Shown piece by piece: positions 46,116 to 55,900 of a stretch of DNA of 64,000 nt. How positions within the stretch are numbered: the stretch's first letter is position 1; every line of letters begins with the position of its first letter. The DNA is from Candidatus Methylacidiphilales bacterium (GTDB lineage: Bacteria > Verrucomicrobiota > Verrucomicrobiia > Methylacidiphilales > CAZTYG01), in assembly GCA_033875315.1 (NCBI GenBank), contig JANRJG010000009.1, positions 124,001 through 188,000 of the forward strand. Direction: 5' to 3'. The notes under the pieces are model-generated. The model did not search any database, was not told the DNA's origin, and was given only the letters and a program-made list of their open reading frames with translations. The translations under genes were made by a program, and so were the position numbers.

Positions 46116-47663
46116 TCAATACAAGGCCAGTGTAAGTCCGAGCAGGGCCAGGGTGGATCGCGTCGTGCCCGGAACGGTGATGCGGATTTCCTGGAGTGGC
46201 ACCGAAGGGTCGGGATTGACCCACTCATGGACGTAGATGCGCCCGGATTTCCCCGGGCTGCCCGCCGGATCACCCACATAGACACTGCGGGTGGACTTGG
46301 TTTCCACCGGCTCGAAACCCCACCACCAGTCCTGGATGTTGGCTGGCGACGAGGGAGAGGGCCTGGACTCCCCCAACGCACGGATCAGGATTTCCGATTC
46401 GCGCCCGCGCACCGGTACCATGCGGTAGCGTCCGAAGGGTTCACCCCCCTCCACCCATCCCGCAGCATGAAGGAAATACGCGGCACGAACCCTTGTGCGA
46501 ATGGGAATGTCGATGCCGAGGGGAAGTCCGGCCCCCACGCACGCGGTAATGTGGGGATGGGTCGAACGGAAAAGCACCATGGCCCGGGGCTGGGGCGGCA
46601 ATTCCTGCATGAGATCAAACGGAACCCCGTGGAACACATGACGCCCCGGCACGAGCGGCAACCGGTGCTCATCCCCAAACCAACCAGTCGTCCCGGTGGA
46701 AACGGCACGGTTGGCCCAAGTGGCCAAGTTCAGGCAGTGCCAGCGGGACTTCGGCAGTCGCTGGGAAAGACTGAATTTGCCCAAGACAGTGGACGGACGC
46801 ATCGGTCCCGGATCGGAGTCCTGTTTTTGCGCCTGCCGATAGATCGAGGGGCGTGAGCCCATCCACCGCTGGAAACTGTTGGAAAATGTAAAAGGGTTTT
46901 CATACCCCATGGCGTGGGCAATGGCCTCGATGGACTGGTCGGAGTATTGCAGCAGGGCGGCGGCCCGTTGCATGCGGATGGAAGTCACCTGTTGCATGGG
47001 CGTTCGACCGGTTTCCTTGACGCAGATCCGGCGCAGGTGTTCCCGGCTGAGATGCGCCATTTGGCCCAGTTCTTGGATGGACCAGTCCCGCCCCGGGTCT
47101 TTACCTACCGCCTCCCAAAGCTTCCACAAACGCACGTCACTGCGTTCTCCCTGAATCAGACGATGGGAGTAAAGAAGGATCAGTTCCGCCCAATGGTCGA
47201 TACCGGGCATTTCCGGAAGAATGTTTTGTGCCAGCAGCAGTCCTTCCACGGCCGTGCGCAGCGGGCGGGGATCAAGCCGGAAAATGCGCGGTTTCCAATG
47301 CTGGCTTTCCGGATGGGGGAAATGATCGGCTTGCAGGTGGACCCAGCAGAATTCCCAACGCCGACCCGCCACAGCCCGCATGGCTTCGGAATGTCCGGGC
47401 GGGTTGAGAAAAATCATGCCTTCCCGGAATGCGTGCCACCGCCCCTCGAACCAAATCTCCCCGCCCCCCCCCTGACATCCGAGAATGTGTCCAAAATCCG
47501 GTCGTTTGCGAACCATCTGATAGGGTTGGGCTACGTGGGAAATACCACACCATTCAATTCCCCGCTTGCGCAGGGCCTCGATCCGTCCGCCCTGAGCAAG
47601 ATTTTCCCGGCTGCGTGCGCCGATGATGTGCTTTTCAGATAGATTTGTGGGTAAAGCAACCAT
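46116..47663 (-). CDS. AraC-family regulator with extra C-terminal sugar-binding-like domain
   Basis: A 515-residue protein. Residues about 40-160 form an AraC cupin-like sensor domain. Residues about 190-280 form a double HTH ('LGQMAHLSREHLRRICVKETG' and 'IEAIAHAMGYENPFTFSNSFQRWMG' regions). Then, unusually, about 220 more residues follow (295-515) with 'RVRAAYFLHAAGWVEGG' and 'GRESEILIRALGE', like the beta-sandwich domain used to read or bind sugars in some glycosidases. AraC regulators usually end after the HTH at 280-300. The gene is divergent from a PEP-CTERM gene (62-nt gap), probably its target. Confidence 0.85.
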   Translation of the reverse strand: MVALPTNLSEKHIIGARSRENLAQGGRIEALRKRGIEWCGISHVAQPYQMVRKRPDFGHILGCQGGGGEIWFEGRWHAFREGMIFLNPPGHSEAMRAVAGRRWEFCWVHLQADHFPHPESQHWKPRIFRLDPRPLRTAVEGLLLAQNILPEMPGIDHWAELILLYSHRLIQGERSDVRLWKLWEAVGKDPGRDWSIQELGQMAHLSREHLRRICVKETGRTPMQQVTSIRMQRAAALLQYSDQSIEAIAHAMGYENPFTFSNSFQRWMGSRPSIYRQAQKQDSDPGPMRPSTVLGKFSLSQRLPKSRWHCLNLATWANRAVSTGTTGWFGDEHRLPLVPGRHVFHGVPFDLMQELPPQPRAMVLFRSTHPHITACVGAGLPLGIDIPIRTRVRAAYFLHAAGWVEGGEPFGRYRMVPVRGRESEILIRALGESRPSPSSPANIQDWWWGFEPVETKSTRSVYVGDPAGSPGKSGRIYVHEWVNPDPSVPLQEIRITVPGTTRSTLALLGLTLALY

Positions 47664-47725
47664 GGTGGTTCAGTGTGATTTCACGCATGGTGTATCCAAG
47701 CAAACAAACACGGAGAATGCCAATC

Positions 47726-48667
47726 ATGAATAAATTAATCAATCGTTCCAGCTATTCCATCCACAACCTGCCCGGGGCCCGGATCGCTGTCTGCGCAGGT
47801 CTGCTCTTATGTGCTTTTGGGTCGGTACAGGCCGCCACCCTCAGTTACTGGCGATTTGAGGACCAAGCCGATGGCGGTCAGTTGGAGGGGAACCTTGGCG
47901 GCGGCCCTTTCACCACCACTGCAGACTACTCGGGCAACGGCAATCCCCTCCGGACATTTGACGGTCCCGCAGGAGATCCAGGGATCAACACCTCCCCCAC
48001 CTTCGGCGCCGGTGGCCCCGGTGCCATCGTTCCCCAAACAGGAGCATCGAGCACCCGCTGGGCCTACTTCAATGGGACCCGGGACATCTACACCGACAGC
48101 ACTCCACTTAACTCATTCAACTTCACCGGAAACTTCACGATCGAGGCCAGCATCTACTCCGATGCCACCGGCTGGAAGACATTCCTCGGCAGGGATCAGG
48201 GAGGGACTCCAGGTCCGGGAGGGCAGTTCTTTTATCAACAGCGCGGGGACAATGGTAACCTCGGCATCGCGTTGTTGGATGGCTCCGGAACTCTCCGTGT
48301 CATCGACAGCGGCTTCAACATCGCCAGCAGCTTCACTTGGTTCAACACCGCACTGGTCAGTAGCGGCGGCACCCTCACGCTTTATCTCCAGGACAACTTG
48401 GACCAAAGTTGGGATGTTGTCGGCACCACGACCACCGCCGGTGGACTCAACAACTCGCCTGCCACATGGACGGTGGGCCGCGGTTGGTTTGGAGGTCCGA
48501 ATGATTTCTGGAGCGGCGGCATTGACGAAGTCCGCATCAGCGACACCGCCCTCACCACCGACCAATTCCTCTGGTCCTCACCCATACCCGAGCCATCCAC
48601 CTATGCCCTCTTTGGCGTCGGTGCGCTCGCGCTTTACTTGACCCGCAGAAAGCTCGTGCAGCGCTGA
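47726..48667 (+). CDS. LamG-like surface protein with PEP-CTERM sorting signal
   Basis: About 313 residues. I choose the ATG at 47726, which has GGAG 9 nt upstream, rather than the earlier in-frame Met codons. A signal peptide (about 20-37) ends at 'SVQAAT'. Residues 38-285 resemble a LamG/concanavalin-like fold ('YWRFEDQ', 'FTIEASIYSD', 'GGIDEVRISDTAL'). The C-terminus has the exosortase signal: PEPST, a hydrophobic helix and 'LTRRKLVQR'. Expected location is the cell surface or extracellular matrix after sorting by an exosortase encoded elsewhere. It is followed by a strong terminator. Confidence 0.88.
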   Translation: MNKLINRSSYSIHNLPGARIAVCAGLLLCAFGSVQAATLSYWRFEDQADGGQLEGNLGGGPFTTTADYSGNGNPLRTFDGPAGDPGINTSPTFGAGGPGAIVPQTGASSTRWAYFNGTRDIYTDSTPLNSFNFTGNFTIEASIYSDATGWKTFLGRDQGGTPGPGGQFFYQQRGDNGNLGIALLDGSGTLRVIDSGFNIASSFTWFNTALVSSGGTLTLYLQDNLDQSWDVVGTTTTAGGLNNSPATWTVGRGWFGGPNDFWSGGIDEVRISDTALTTDQFLWSSPIPEPSTYALFGVGALALYLTRRKLVQR

Positions 48668-48713
48668 ATTCCTGCGATTTGATTTTTGATTCGACTGATT
48701 ATTCTTTAAACAT

Positions 48714-48752
48714 ATCGGGCAGGGTGGGTTGACTAGCTTGCCCGATTTTTTA
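48714..48752 (+). terminator. Rho-independent terminator after PEP-CTERM gene
   Basis: ATCGGGCA (48714-48721) and TGCCCGAT (48739-48746) form a perfect 8-bp stem, extended by weaker pairs, followed by TTTTT. It overlaps the TTG at 48729 that would otherwise start the next reading frame. Confidence 0.8.
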
Positions 48753-48767
48753 CCCTACAGCGCCCCC

Positions 48768-50642
48768 ATGCTTCCTCCAGACTCCTCCCTCCCCCGCCCC
48801 GAGTACCCGCGCCCCCAATTTGTTCGCGATTCCTGGCAGTGCCTGAACGGCCCGTGGAATTTTGAGATCGATTCCGCCGATACCGGCCTGGATCGGGGCC
48901 TGTTAGACCGGCCTCTATCCAGCCAAATCCTGGTGCCCTTCTGCCCCGAATCCTCCCTCTCCGGTGTCGGCCAAACCGATTTCATGGCCGCTGTGTGGTA
49001 TCGCCGCCGCATCACCATCCCTGAGGATTGGGATGGGGCGCGCATCCTGCTCCATTTCCAGGCAGTCGATTACGACGCGACGGTTTGGGCGGATAAAAAA
49101 GAAATCAAACGCCATCGCGGTGGCTTTACGCCATTCACGGCCGATCTCGGCCCGCGCAAGGGGGGCGATGTGGTGGAGATTACCCTCCGTGCCCGCGATC
49201 CGCATGAGCCCCCCCAACCGCGCGGGAAGCAGAGTTGGAAATTCCACAACTTCGGCTGCCTTTACACCCGCACCACCGGCATCTGGCAAACGGTCTGGAT
49301 GGAACCGGTGGGAGAGTCCCATCTCCTGCGCACCCGCATCACCCCCGACCTGACCTCCTCCTGCTTCCACATCGAACAACCCATCCGTGGACCCCAGACG
49401 GCACTTTCCCTGCGCGCCAGCCTGCTCCTCCCGGACGGCACCAACCTGACCTGTACCTGCGTCTCCTGCACGGAAGCGATGACCCCGCGTCTGCGACTCG
49501 ACATTCCAAGCGCCCACCGCAGGCTTTGGTCACCCGAAGATCCCTTCCTCTACGGCCTTCTCTTGGAACTGCTGGATGCGGAAGGACAGGTTCTCGATTC
49601 CGTCCGCAGCTACGCCGGCCTCCGCGCGGTGACCTTGGACGGGAAGGCGGTCAAGCTCAACGGACGCCCCGTTTTCCAGCGCCTCGTCCTCGACCAAGGC
49701 TATTACCCCGACGGCCTGATGACGGCACCCACCGACGAAGCGCTGGTTGCGGACATCCAGCTTTCCCTGGATGCCGGATTCAACGGCGCCCGCCTGCACC
49801 AGAAAGTATTCGAAGAACGCTTCCTCTACCACGCCGACCGCATGGGCTACCTGGTCTGGGGGGAGTTTGGTGATTGGGGTTGCGGGGGCGCTGGCCATCC
49901 CACCGATCATCAAAAACCCGGACCCAGCTACATCGGTGAATGGATCGAGGCCGTGCAGCGCGATTATTCCCATCCCTCGATCATCGGCTGGTGCCCTTTG
50001 AACGAAACTTTCCAACCCCTCAGTGACCGCATCAGCCAACTCGACGACGTAACTCATGCGATGTATTGGGCGACCAAGGCCATCGATCCCACCCGCCCGG
50101 TGATCGATGCCTCGGGATACGCGCACCGGGTCCCTGAAACCGACATCTACGATTCGCATGACTACGAACAGGATCCCGCCGCCTTTGCCCGCATCCATGC
50201 GGGGCTCGCCGAGGGCCGCCCCTTCATCAATCCCCACCCCCACCACCACCAAGCCGTCTGGTCGGTTCCCTATCAAGGCCAGCCCTTTTTCGTCAGTGAG
50301 TTTGGCGGCATCTGGTGGAACCCCGACGCCAAACCCGGGGAAGACTCCTGGGGTTATGGCCAGCGCCCGCAATCGCTGGAGGAATTTTACACCCGCTTCG
50401 AGGGCCTGTGCCAGGTACTCCTGAGCGATCCCCACATGTTCGGTTATTGCTACACGCAACTGACTGATGTGTTCCAAGAGCAAAACGGCCTGTACCGCTT
50501 TGACCGCAGTTTGAAGTTCGACCTGAAGCGCATCAAAGCCGTGCAAACGCAGATCGCCGCCATTGAAAAATCCGCCCTCGAAAGCCGGAATACGATCACC
50601 GCGGAGCATTCCCGTATCGCGGATAAGTCCCGGTCCGGTTGA
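48768..50642 (+). CDS. GH2-family glycosidase (beta-galactosidase/beta-glucuronidase type)
   Basis: About 624 residues from the ATG at 48768; a TTG start at 48729 lies within the preceding terminator and is unlikely. GH2 N-terminal sugar-binding domain (about 20-190) with 'WQCLNGPWNF' and 'DYDATVWADKKEI'; immunoglobulin-like domain (about 195-285); barrel (about 290-600) with acid/base 'PLNETF' (Glu about 413) and nucleophile 'VSEFGG' (Glu about 511). No signal peptide is seen. Compared with LacZ (about 1020) it is short, as in many beta-glucuronidase-like members. Followed by GH43 after 59 nt. Confidence 0.9.
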   Translation: MLPPDSSLPRPEYPRPQFVRDSWQCLNGPWNFEIDSADTGLDRGLLDRPLSSQILVPFCPESSLSGVGQTDFMAAVWYRRRITIPEDWDGARILLHFQAVDYDATVWADKKEIKRHRGGFTPFTADLGPRKGGDVVEITLRARDPHEPPQPRGKQSWKFHNFGCLYTRTTGIWQTVWMEPVGESHLLRTRITPDLTSSCFHIEQPIRGPQTALSLRASLLLPDGTNLTCTCVSCTEAMTPRLRLDIPSAHRRLWSPEDPFLYGLLLELLDAEGQVLDSVRSYAGLRAVTLDGKAVKLNGRPVFQRLVLDQGYYPDGLMTAPTDEALVADIQLSLDAGFNGARLHQKVFEERFLYHADRMGYLVWGEFGDWGCGGAGHPTDHQKPGPSYIGEWIEAVQRDYSHPSIIGWCPLNETFQPLSDRISQLDDVTHAMYWATKAIDPTRPVIDASGYAHRVPETDIYDSHDYEQDPAAFARIHAGLAEGRPFINPHPHHHQAVWSVPYQGQPFFVSEFGGIWWNPDAKPGEDSWGYGQRPQSLEEFYTRFEGLCQVLLSDPHMFGYCYTQLTDVFQEQNGLYRFDRSLKFDLKRIKAVQTQIAAIEKSALESRNTITAEHSRIADKSRSG

Positions 50643-50701
50643 ACATCCAGGCCTTGCGCAAGGAGTTGGTCAATTGGCACTGACTGTATTTATCGTACTT
50701 C

Positions 50702-51682
50702 ATGAACGAAACTCTGGCCCGCACGGAAGAACATTCCCTCTTCGCCAATCCCATCGTTCCCACCCTGGACGCGGCCGATCCGTGGATCGTGGTACATAAC
50801 GGGATGTATTACTACCTGCACAGCGGCAATGACACGATTGAAATAAGGCGGGCCCAATCCATCAAGGATCTCTACACGGCCGAACCCCATGTGGTCTGGC
50901 ATGGCGATCTGCCCTTGCGCTCGAAGCAAATGTGGGCCCCCGAGCTGCACTTCGCAGACGGACGCTGGTATCTCTACTACTGCGCCAGTGACGGAAATCA
51001 TCTCACCCACCGGAATCATGTCCTGGAAAGTGAAAGCGATGACCCGATGGGCCCCTTCCACTACAAGGCCAAACTGCTCACGGATGAGCACGACGAACAC
51101 TACGCCATTGACGCCAACTTACTGACCCTGCCCTCCGGAAAAAAATACCTTTTGTGGGCTGGATTCCCCGGACATCAGGTCTTCATCCGTTCACTGGAAA
51201 ACCCGTGGACGACACGAGGACCGCGCTCACAACTTCCTTGTGATGGGTTTGGCTGCGCCGAGGTACGTGAGGGACCGGTTTGCCTGGTGCGCAACGGCAG
51301 GGTATTTCTATTCTATTCGATGTGTGATGTGGGCAAGCCGTGCTACCGGTTGGGGATGATCCATGCGGATGTTTCTGCCGATCTCTTGGACCCTTCGGTG
51401 TGGACACAGCATCCGGAACCGATGCTCCAGCGTCATGATGCCCACGGGGTTTTCGGTCCGGGGCATAACGGCTTCTTCACCAGTCCCGATGGAACCCAGG
51501 ACTGGATCGTTTACCACGCCAAGAGTACCCCGCTCTTCACTTACCGCTATCGCAGCGCGAGAATTCAACAAGTGTATTGGACGGCTGATGGTTTTCCCCA
51601 AATAGGAGATCCGTTGCCTCTCGGTGCCATTCAGCGCGTGCCTTCAGGAGACCCAGGCGGCTGGCTCGGCCCGGTCTGGTGA
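50702..51682 (+). CDS. GH43-family glycosidase (arabinofuranosidase/xylosidase type)
   Basis: A 326-residue five-bladed-propeller enzyme. The catalytic base Asp is in 'LDAADPWIV' (residue 26), the pKa-modulating Asp is expected in 'HYAIDANLL' (about 137), and the acid Glu in 'REGPVCLV' (about 190). Length and motifs fit the core GH43 fold without extra modules. No signal peptide. Likely removes arabinose or xylose side chains. Probably co-transcribed with the GH2 gene. The 183 nt between this gene's end and the convergent LacI gene show no clear terminator. Confidence 0.9.
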   Translation: MNETLARTEEHSLFANPIVPTLDAADPWIVVHNGMYYYLHSGNDTIEIRRAQSIKDLYTAEPHVVWHGDLPLRSKQMWAPELHFADGRWYLYYCASDGNHLTHRNHVLESESDDPMGPFHYKAKLLTDEHDEHYAIDANLLTLPSGKKYLLWAGFPGHQVFIRSLENPWTTRGPRSQLPCDGFGCAEVREGPVCLVRNGRVFLFYSMCDVGKPCYRLGMIHADVSADLLDPSVWTQHPEPMLQRHDAHGVFGPGHNGFFTSPDGTQDWIVYHAKSTPLFTYRYRSARIQQVYWTADGFPQIGDPLPLGAIQRVPSGDPGGWLGPVW

Positions 51683-51865
51683 GCCAAGCCCCTTGAGATG
51701 ATCCTATCGAAAGCTGGAATGAATTAAACCCAGGGCAGACCATCGACCTTTGCCACTCGTCTACCCGCATTACTGCCTTCCGGGATAGGACCGGGCATCG
51801 GGATCGTCCGCAGTTATGAATGGAGGCGAATCGCTCAGACTGGGGTCTTTTCATCCGCAGGTGGA

Positions 51866-52855
51866 TCAGGCCCGACGTCTGATACTGGCTCCTCCGCGCC
51901 ATCTGCCTTCAATCAGCAGGGTCCTGGCAAGAGATAGCCCTCCGCATTCCCCGCGCTGGAGCATGCCCCCCAGCAAATCCACCGCCGCTGCGCCGACAGT
52001 CTCGAGGCTTTGATAGATTCCCGCCAGCCTGCCGTGCTCGGGAATCCAGTGCAGATGGGCACAGCCCATGTCCCGGGGAACACGCACCCCGGCCTGGCCC
52101 AGCATCTGGAGGATGTCCCCATTGTCCGATAACACGGCATCCGGACGCGTGCGGCGCAACCAGGCGGTCCAGGCTTTCGCATCATGCCGGTCATAAAGCA
52201 GGGGGGCCAACCGGTTGCTCACAGGCTGGCTTCTCTGATAATACAAAAAGGCCGCCAGCATGGTGTGATTGGACCAAAGGTCATCACTCACACTCAGGTG
52301 GAGCGCGATGCGCCGGTAGCCGAACCGGGTGAGTTTCTCCAGGGCCCGCAGGACCGATTCGAACTGGTGGTTGCACACCGAGGGAAGATGCGGCAGGGCA
52401 AAACCCACCGTCACCACCGCAAAACGGTTCCATTCCGGCGCGAGCAGCATGGCGGAATCATCCAAACCGGAAACCAACAGGCCGGGAATACCCCGGGCCC
52501 GCAACTGCCGGATCAACGGCAGGGCGGTTCCAGGGGCCGCAGGAAACAATTCCAGCTCGAATCCCAATTGGCCCGCCCGCCGGCGGGCTCCTTCAAAGTG
52601 CCGGCGATAATAGGGATCCTCCCGGACCGTATCCAAAGTCGGCACCAGGTAGGCCAGATGGGAACGGTACACGGCCGTTTTGGGTGAACGCAACTGGCCC
52701 ATCAACCAACCCACCCGCGGATTCCGCCGATAACCCATCCGCTCGGCCACCGCCAGAATCCGCTCGCGTGTGGCCACCGGAATGCGGGGATGCTGACGGA
52801 GGGCCAGCGAGACCGTCGTGCAATGCACTCCCGCCTCTTTGGCGATTTGACGCAT
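51866..52855 (-). CDS. LacI-family transcriptional regulator
   Basis: About 329 residues from the ATG at 52855. The open frame allows a GTG three codons earlier, but 'MRQIAKEAGVHCTTVSLAL' is the usual LacI start. The HTH (about 1-24) and hinge helix are followed by a periplasmic-binding-like effector domain ending 'EGRWRGG'. A perfect palindrome lies 10-23 nt upstream. It is divergent from the large secreted gene at 52964 and convergent with GH43, so it likely controls one or both and itself in response to a sugar. Confidence 0.9.
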   Translation of the reverse strand: MRQIAKEAGVHCTTVSLALRQHPRIPVATRERILAVAERMGYRRNPRVGWLMGQLRSPKTAVYRSHLAYLVPTLDTVREDPYYRRHFEGARRRAGQLGFELELFPAAPGTALPLIRQLRARGIPGLLVSGLDDSAMLLAPEWNRFAVVTVGFALPHLPSVCNHQFESVLRALEKLTRFGYRRIALHLSVSDDLWSNHTMLAAFLYYQRSQPVSNRLAPLLYDRHDAKAWTAWLRRTRPDAVLSDNGDILQMLGQAGVRVPRDMGCAHLHWIPEHGRLAGIYQSLETVGAAAVDLLGGMLQRGECGGLSLARTLLIEGRWRGGASIRRRA

Positions 52856-52864
52856 CGTCCCCAC

Positions 52865-52878
52865 AGTCTACGTAGACT
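52865..52878. promoter_or_regulatory. LacI-type palindromic operator candidate
   Basis: AGTCTAC|GTAGACT is a perfect 14-bp palindrome without spacer, as for GalR/PurR/CcpA-type operators that centre on CG or AC-GT. It sits in the 108-nt divergent region between the LacI gene and the 52964 gene. Confidence 0.6.
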
Positions 52879-52963
52879 AAAGGATCGGTTGTCCGGCTGA
52901 CCAGCCCAATTTATAGTCATTGCCACAGACGACATTTAAGAACATCAACCCAGGAACTCGGTT

Positions 52964-55900
52964 ATGAAAATTCAAATGCCTCCCTCCGCCTTATGCCTTG
53001 CCTTGGCCTCATTCAGCCTCTTCTTCCCACCTGCCCTCCGGGCGCAAAACCTCCCCTATGCCACCTCCTTTTTTGGCAATACTTGGGGGCAGGGATCCAT
53101 CAGCAACTACGGCAAATGGATGCAAAACAACATCAATGGCATCTGGGTCAAACCTGATGGCACGGTCTATACGGCAAGCTGGTGGGATGAAGCCGGACAC
53201 AACGGCGGCATCTACAAGAACGGCGATTACATCGGGAAACTCAACTACAACCACGATTACTTCGAGGGCGGCGTCGGCATCACCGGGGATGCCAACTATG
53301 TCTATGCCGGAAACTGGAACAACATCTACCGCTTCAATTTCAACGGCACGGTCAGCACCCAGGTTTCCACCACCACCACCTCAACCACGGATAAAAGCAA
53401 ATCGGTCAAGGGCCTGTCCGTGGACAACACCAACAACCTCCTCTTCGTCACCCAGGATTTGGACAATCAGGTTCAGGTCTGGAACAAATCCGCACTGACC
53501 AAGACCCGCAGTTGGAGTCTGGCCGGGCCCGGTGCCTGCGCCTCGAACGGCGATGGCACGGTCTGGGTGGCCCAGCCGGCTCTGGGAAAAATCGTTCACT
53601 ACGACAGCAACGGCAATCTTCTTTCCCAAAGCATCACCGGAGCGGCCGGATTCGATCCCCAGGCCCTTTGTTTTGACAACAGCGGACGCCTGGTCGTGGC
53701 GGACAACGGTCCCGATCAAAACCTGAAAATCTACTCCAATCTGAACAATGCCACACCGACCCTGGCCGCCACCTTCGGCACGCAGAAGGGCATTTTCTCC
53801 GGAACCGCCGGAGCAGTCGGCCCGCTCAAGTTCAGCGGACTGACCGGCGTAGGCGTCGACAGCTCGGGCAATTATTACATCGGCCAGAATAATGTCGGAA
53901 AATGGGCCTTCTGGAATGGCGGCGGATCGATTCTCGAATCTTACACCTCGGGCGGCAACCGGAACTGGATTCTCCAAGGGCTGGAGTTTGTCGACACCGC
54001 CTCTGCTGATCCGGGCAGTGCCAACGGCAATCTCTTGGACGTCTACACCAAATACAACCACTACCAACTTGATCTTTCCCAAACCAAACCGGGCAAGGAG
54101 GCCACTTTGAAAGGCCACACGCTGAACCAGTTCAAGTATCCCCAGGACCAGCGCTATCAACGCGCCAACGACAACTTTGACTACACGGGCGGGACGTTTG
54201 TGCGCACCGTCGGCGGAAAGAAAATCCTCTACGTCATGGACATGCAGGCCAGACGGCTCCTCTGGTACCGCTTCAACTCCGCCACCGACGGGGAAATCGC
54301 CATCCCCAGCGGTCTCCTGGAATCCAACGCCAACTACACCGCCACCTATCCCAATTCCCCCACCGGTGGGGAGTTCATCTGGCGCGATGGCAATGGCAAT
54401 GGTCAGATGGATGCCGGTGAATACGTCAGTGGGCCGGGCACCCCCAACTTGGCCTACGGCTGGTGGGTCGACAGCAACGGCGACATCTGGCAGTGCAACA
54501 ACTGGAATGCCACCGTGGGCCTACGCCACTGGAAAATGCAGGGTCTCGATGCCAATGGCAATCCGATCTACAGTTATGTCAGCGGCCAGTATGAAGCCCT
54601 GGCCCGCCCGGCCTCCACTGGTGGGGATTTGAAACGCATCATCTACCAGCGCGCCACGGACGTCATGCTCATCACCAGCGCGGACACCAATGTGGACCGG
54701 GACGCCGGCACGCGCATTGCCCGCTTCAACAGTTGGAGCACGGGCAACCGCACGGCCGCCTGGGATATTTCGGTTCCGCGGGCCACCGCGATCACGGCGG
54801 AAGGCGACTACATTTTTGTCGGCTACGGCAACCTTGGAAACAACATCGAGTCCGGCTCCATCGATGTGTACACTCTGGCCAGCGGCACCTTTGTCGGCTC
54901 CATTCATGCCGGTCCGGAAGTCATGAACATTTCCGGAGCGCTCGATATCCCGTACGGCATCAGTGTCTACAAGCGGTCGAACGGGGAATACCTCATCTTC
55001 GAGGAAGACGACTGGCATGCCAAAGTCATGATGTTCCGCTGGCAGGCCCCCACTCTGGCCACCGACTGTCTTGACGACTGGACCAAAGTGAACAGCAAAA
55101 CCACCGGGATGACCTTGGACACCAACAATTCCAACGCCTACTTCGATGGTGATACCAGCCGGGCCTGCCGTTCTTCGGACACCACCCAATCGTTGGTCTA
55201 TCGATCCAGTAATATCTCATCATTCACGGCATCGGTTTATGCCGGGATCAACCACGCCGACCCTGCCACCCAAGGGGGGATCAAGTTTTACACTTCCCCC
55301 GACGGGGCAACGTGGAGTCTGGCAGGTGTGGTAGCGGCCAATTACGGGAGCAACAATGGCCAGTGGGTCTGCTACAACTACGTTCCCTCGGGAGCACTCC
55401 CCGGCGGGACGAATTATCTCAAGGTCGAGTTCAATGCCGCATCCGGCGTGGCATCCTGGGATCCCCAACTCGCCCAGATCACCCTGACCTCCACTGGTGG
55501 TTTTCTCACCGGCAGCGGCGGCAATTCCACCATCTACAACGACACGGCACCGGGCTTCAATGTCAGCGGGGACACATGGAATTACTCCAACAACCGGAAT
55601 GTGGGTGATTACAACAACGACGTCCACTACATGATGGCCAACAACAGTTACTGGAACTTCTCCTTCAACGGCACCGGAGCGGACTATATCACCGAAAAGG
55701 ATTCCGGTTCCGGCAATGTGGACATCTACGTTGACGGGGTGTTCAAACAGCGGGTGAACTGCTACGCCCCCTCCAGACTGGTCCAACAGACAGTCTACAG
55801 CATCACCGGTCTGGCACCGGGAAACCATACGATTGGCGGGGTTAAAGTGGATGGAACCTATAACATTGTCGACGCAATCAAGGTCTACACCACCCCGGCT

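Noticed and set aside
48729-48767. TTG start 13 codons upstream for the GH2 gene
   Set aside because: It lies inside the terminator hairpin of the preceding gene; the ATG at 48768 is preferred.
49530-50609. 359-codon open frame on the minus strand
   Set aside because: Antisense of the GH2 gene, whose catalytic motifs are intact.
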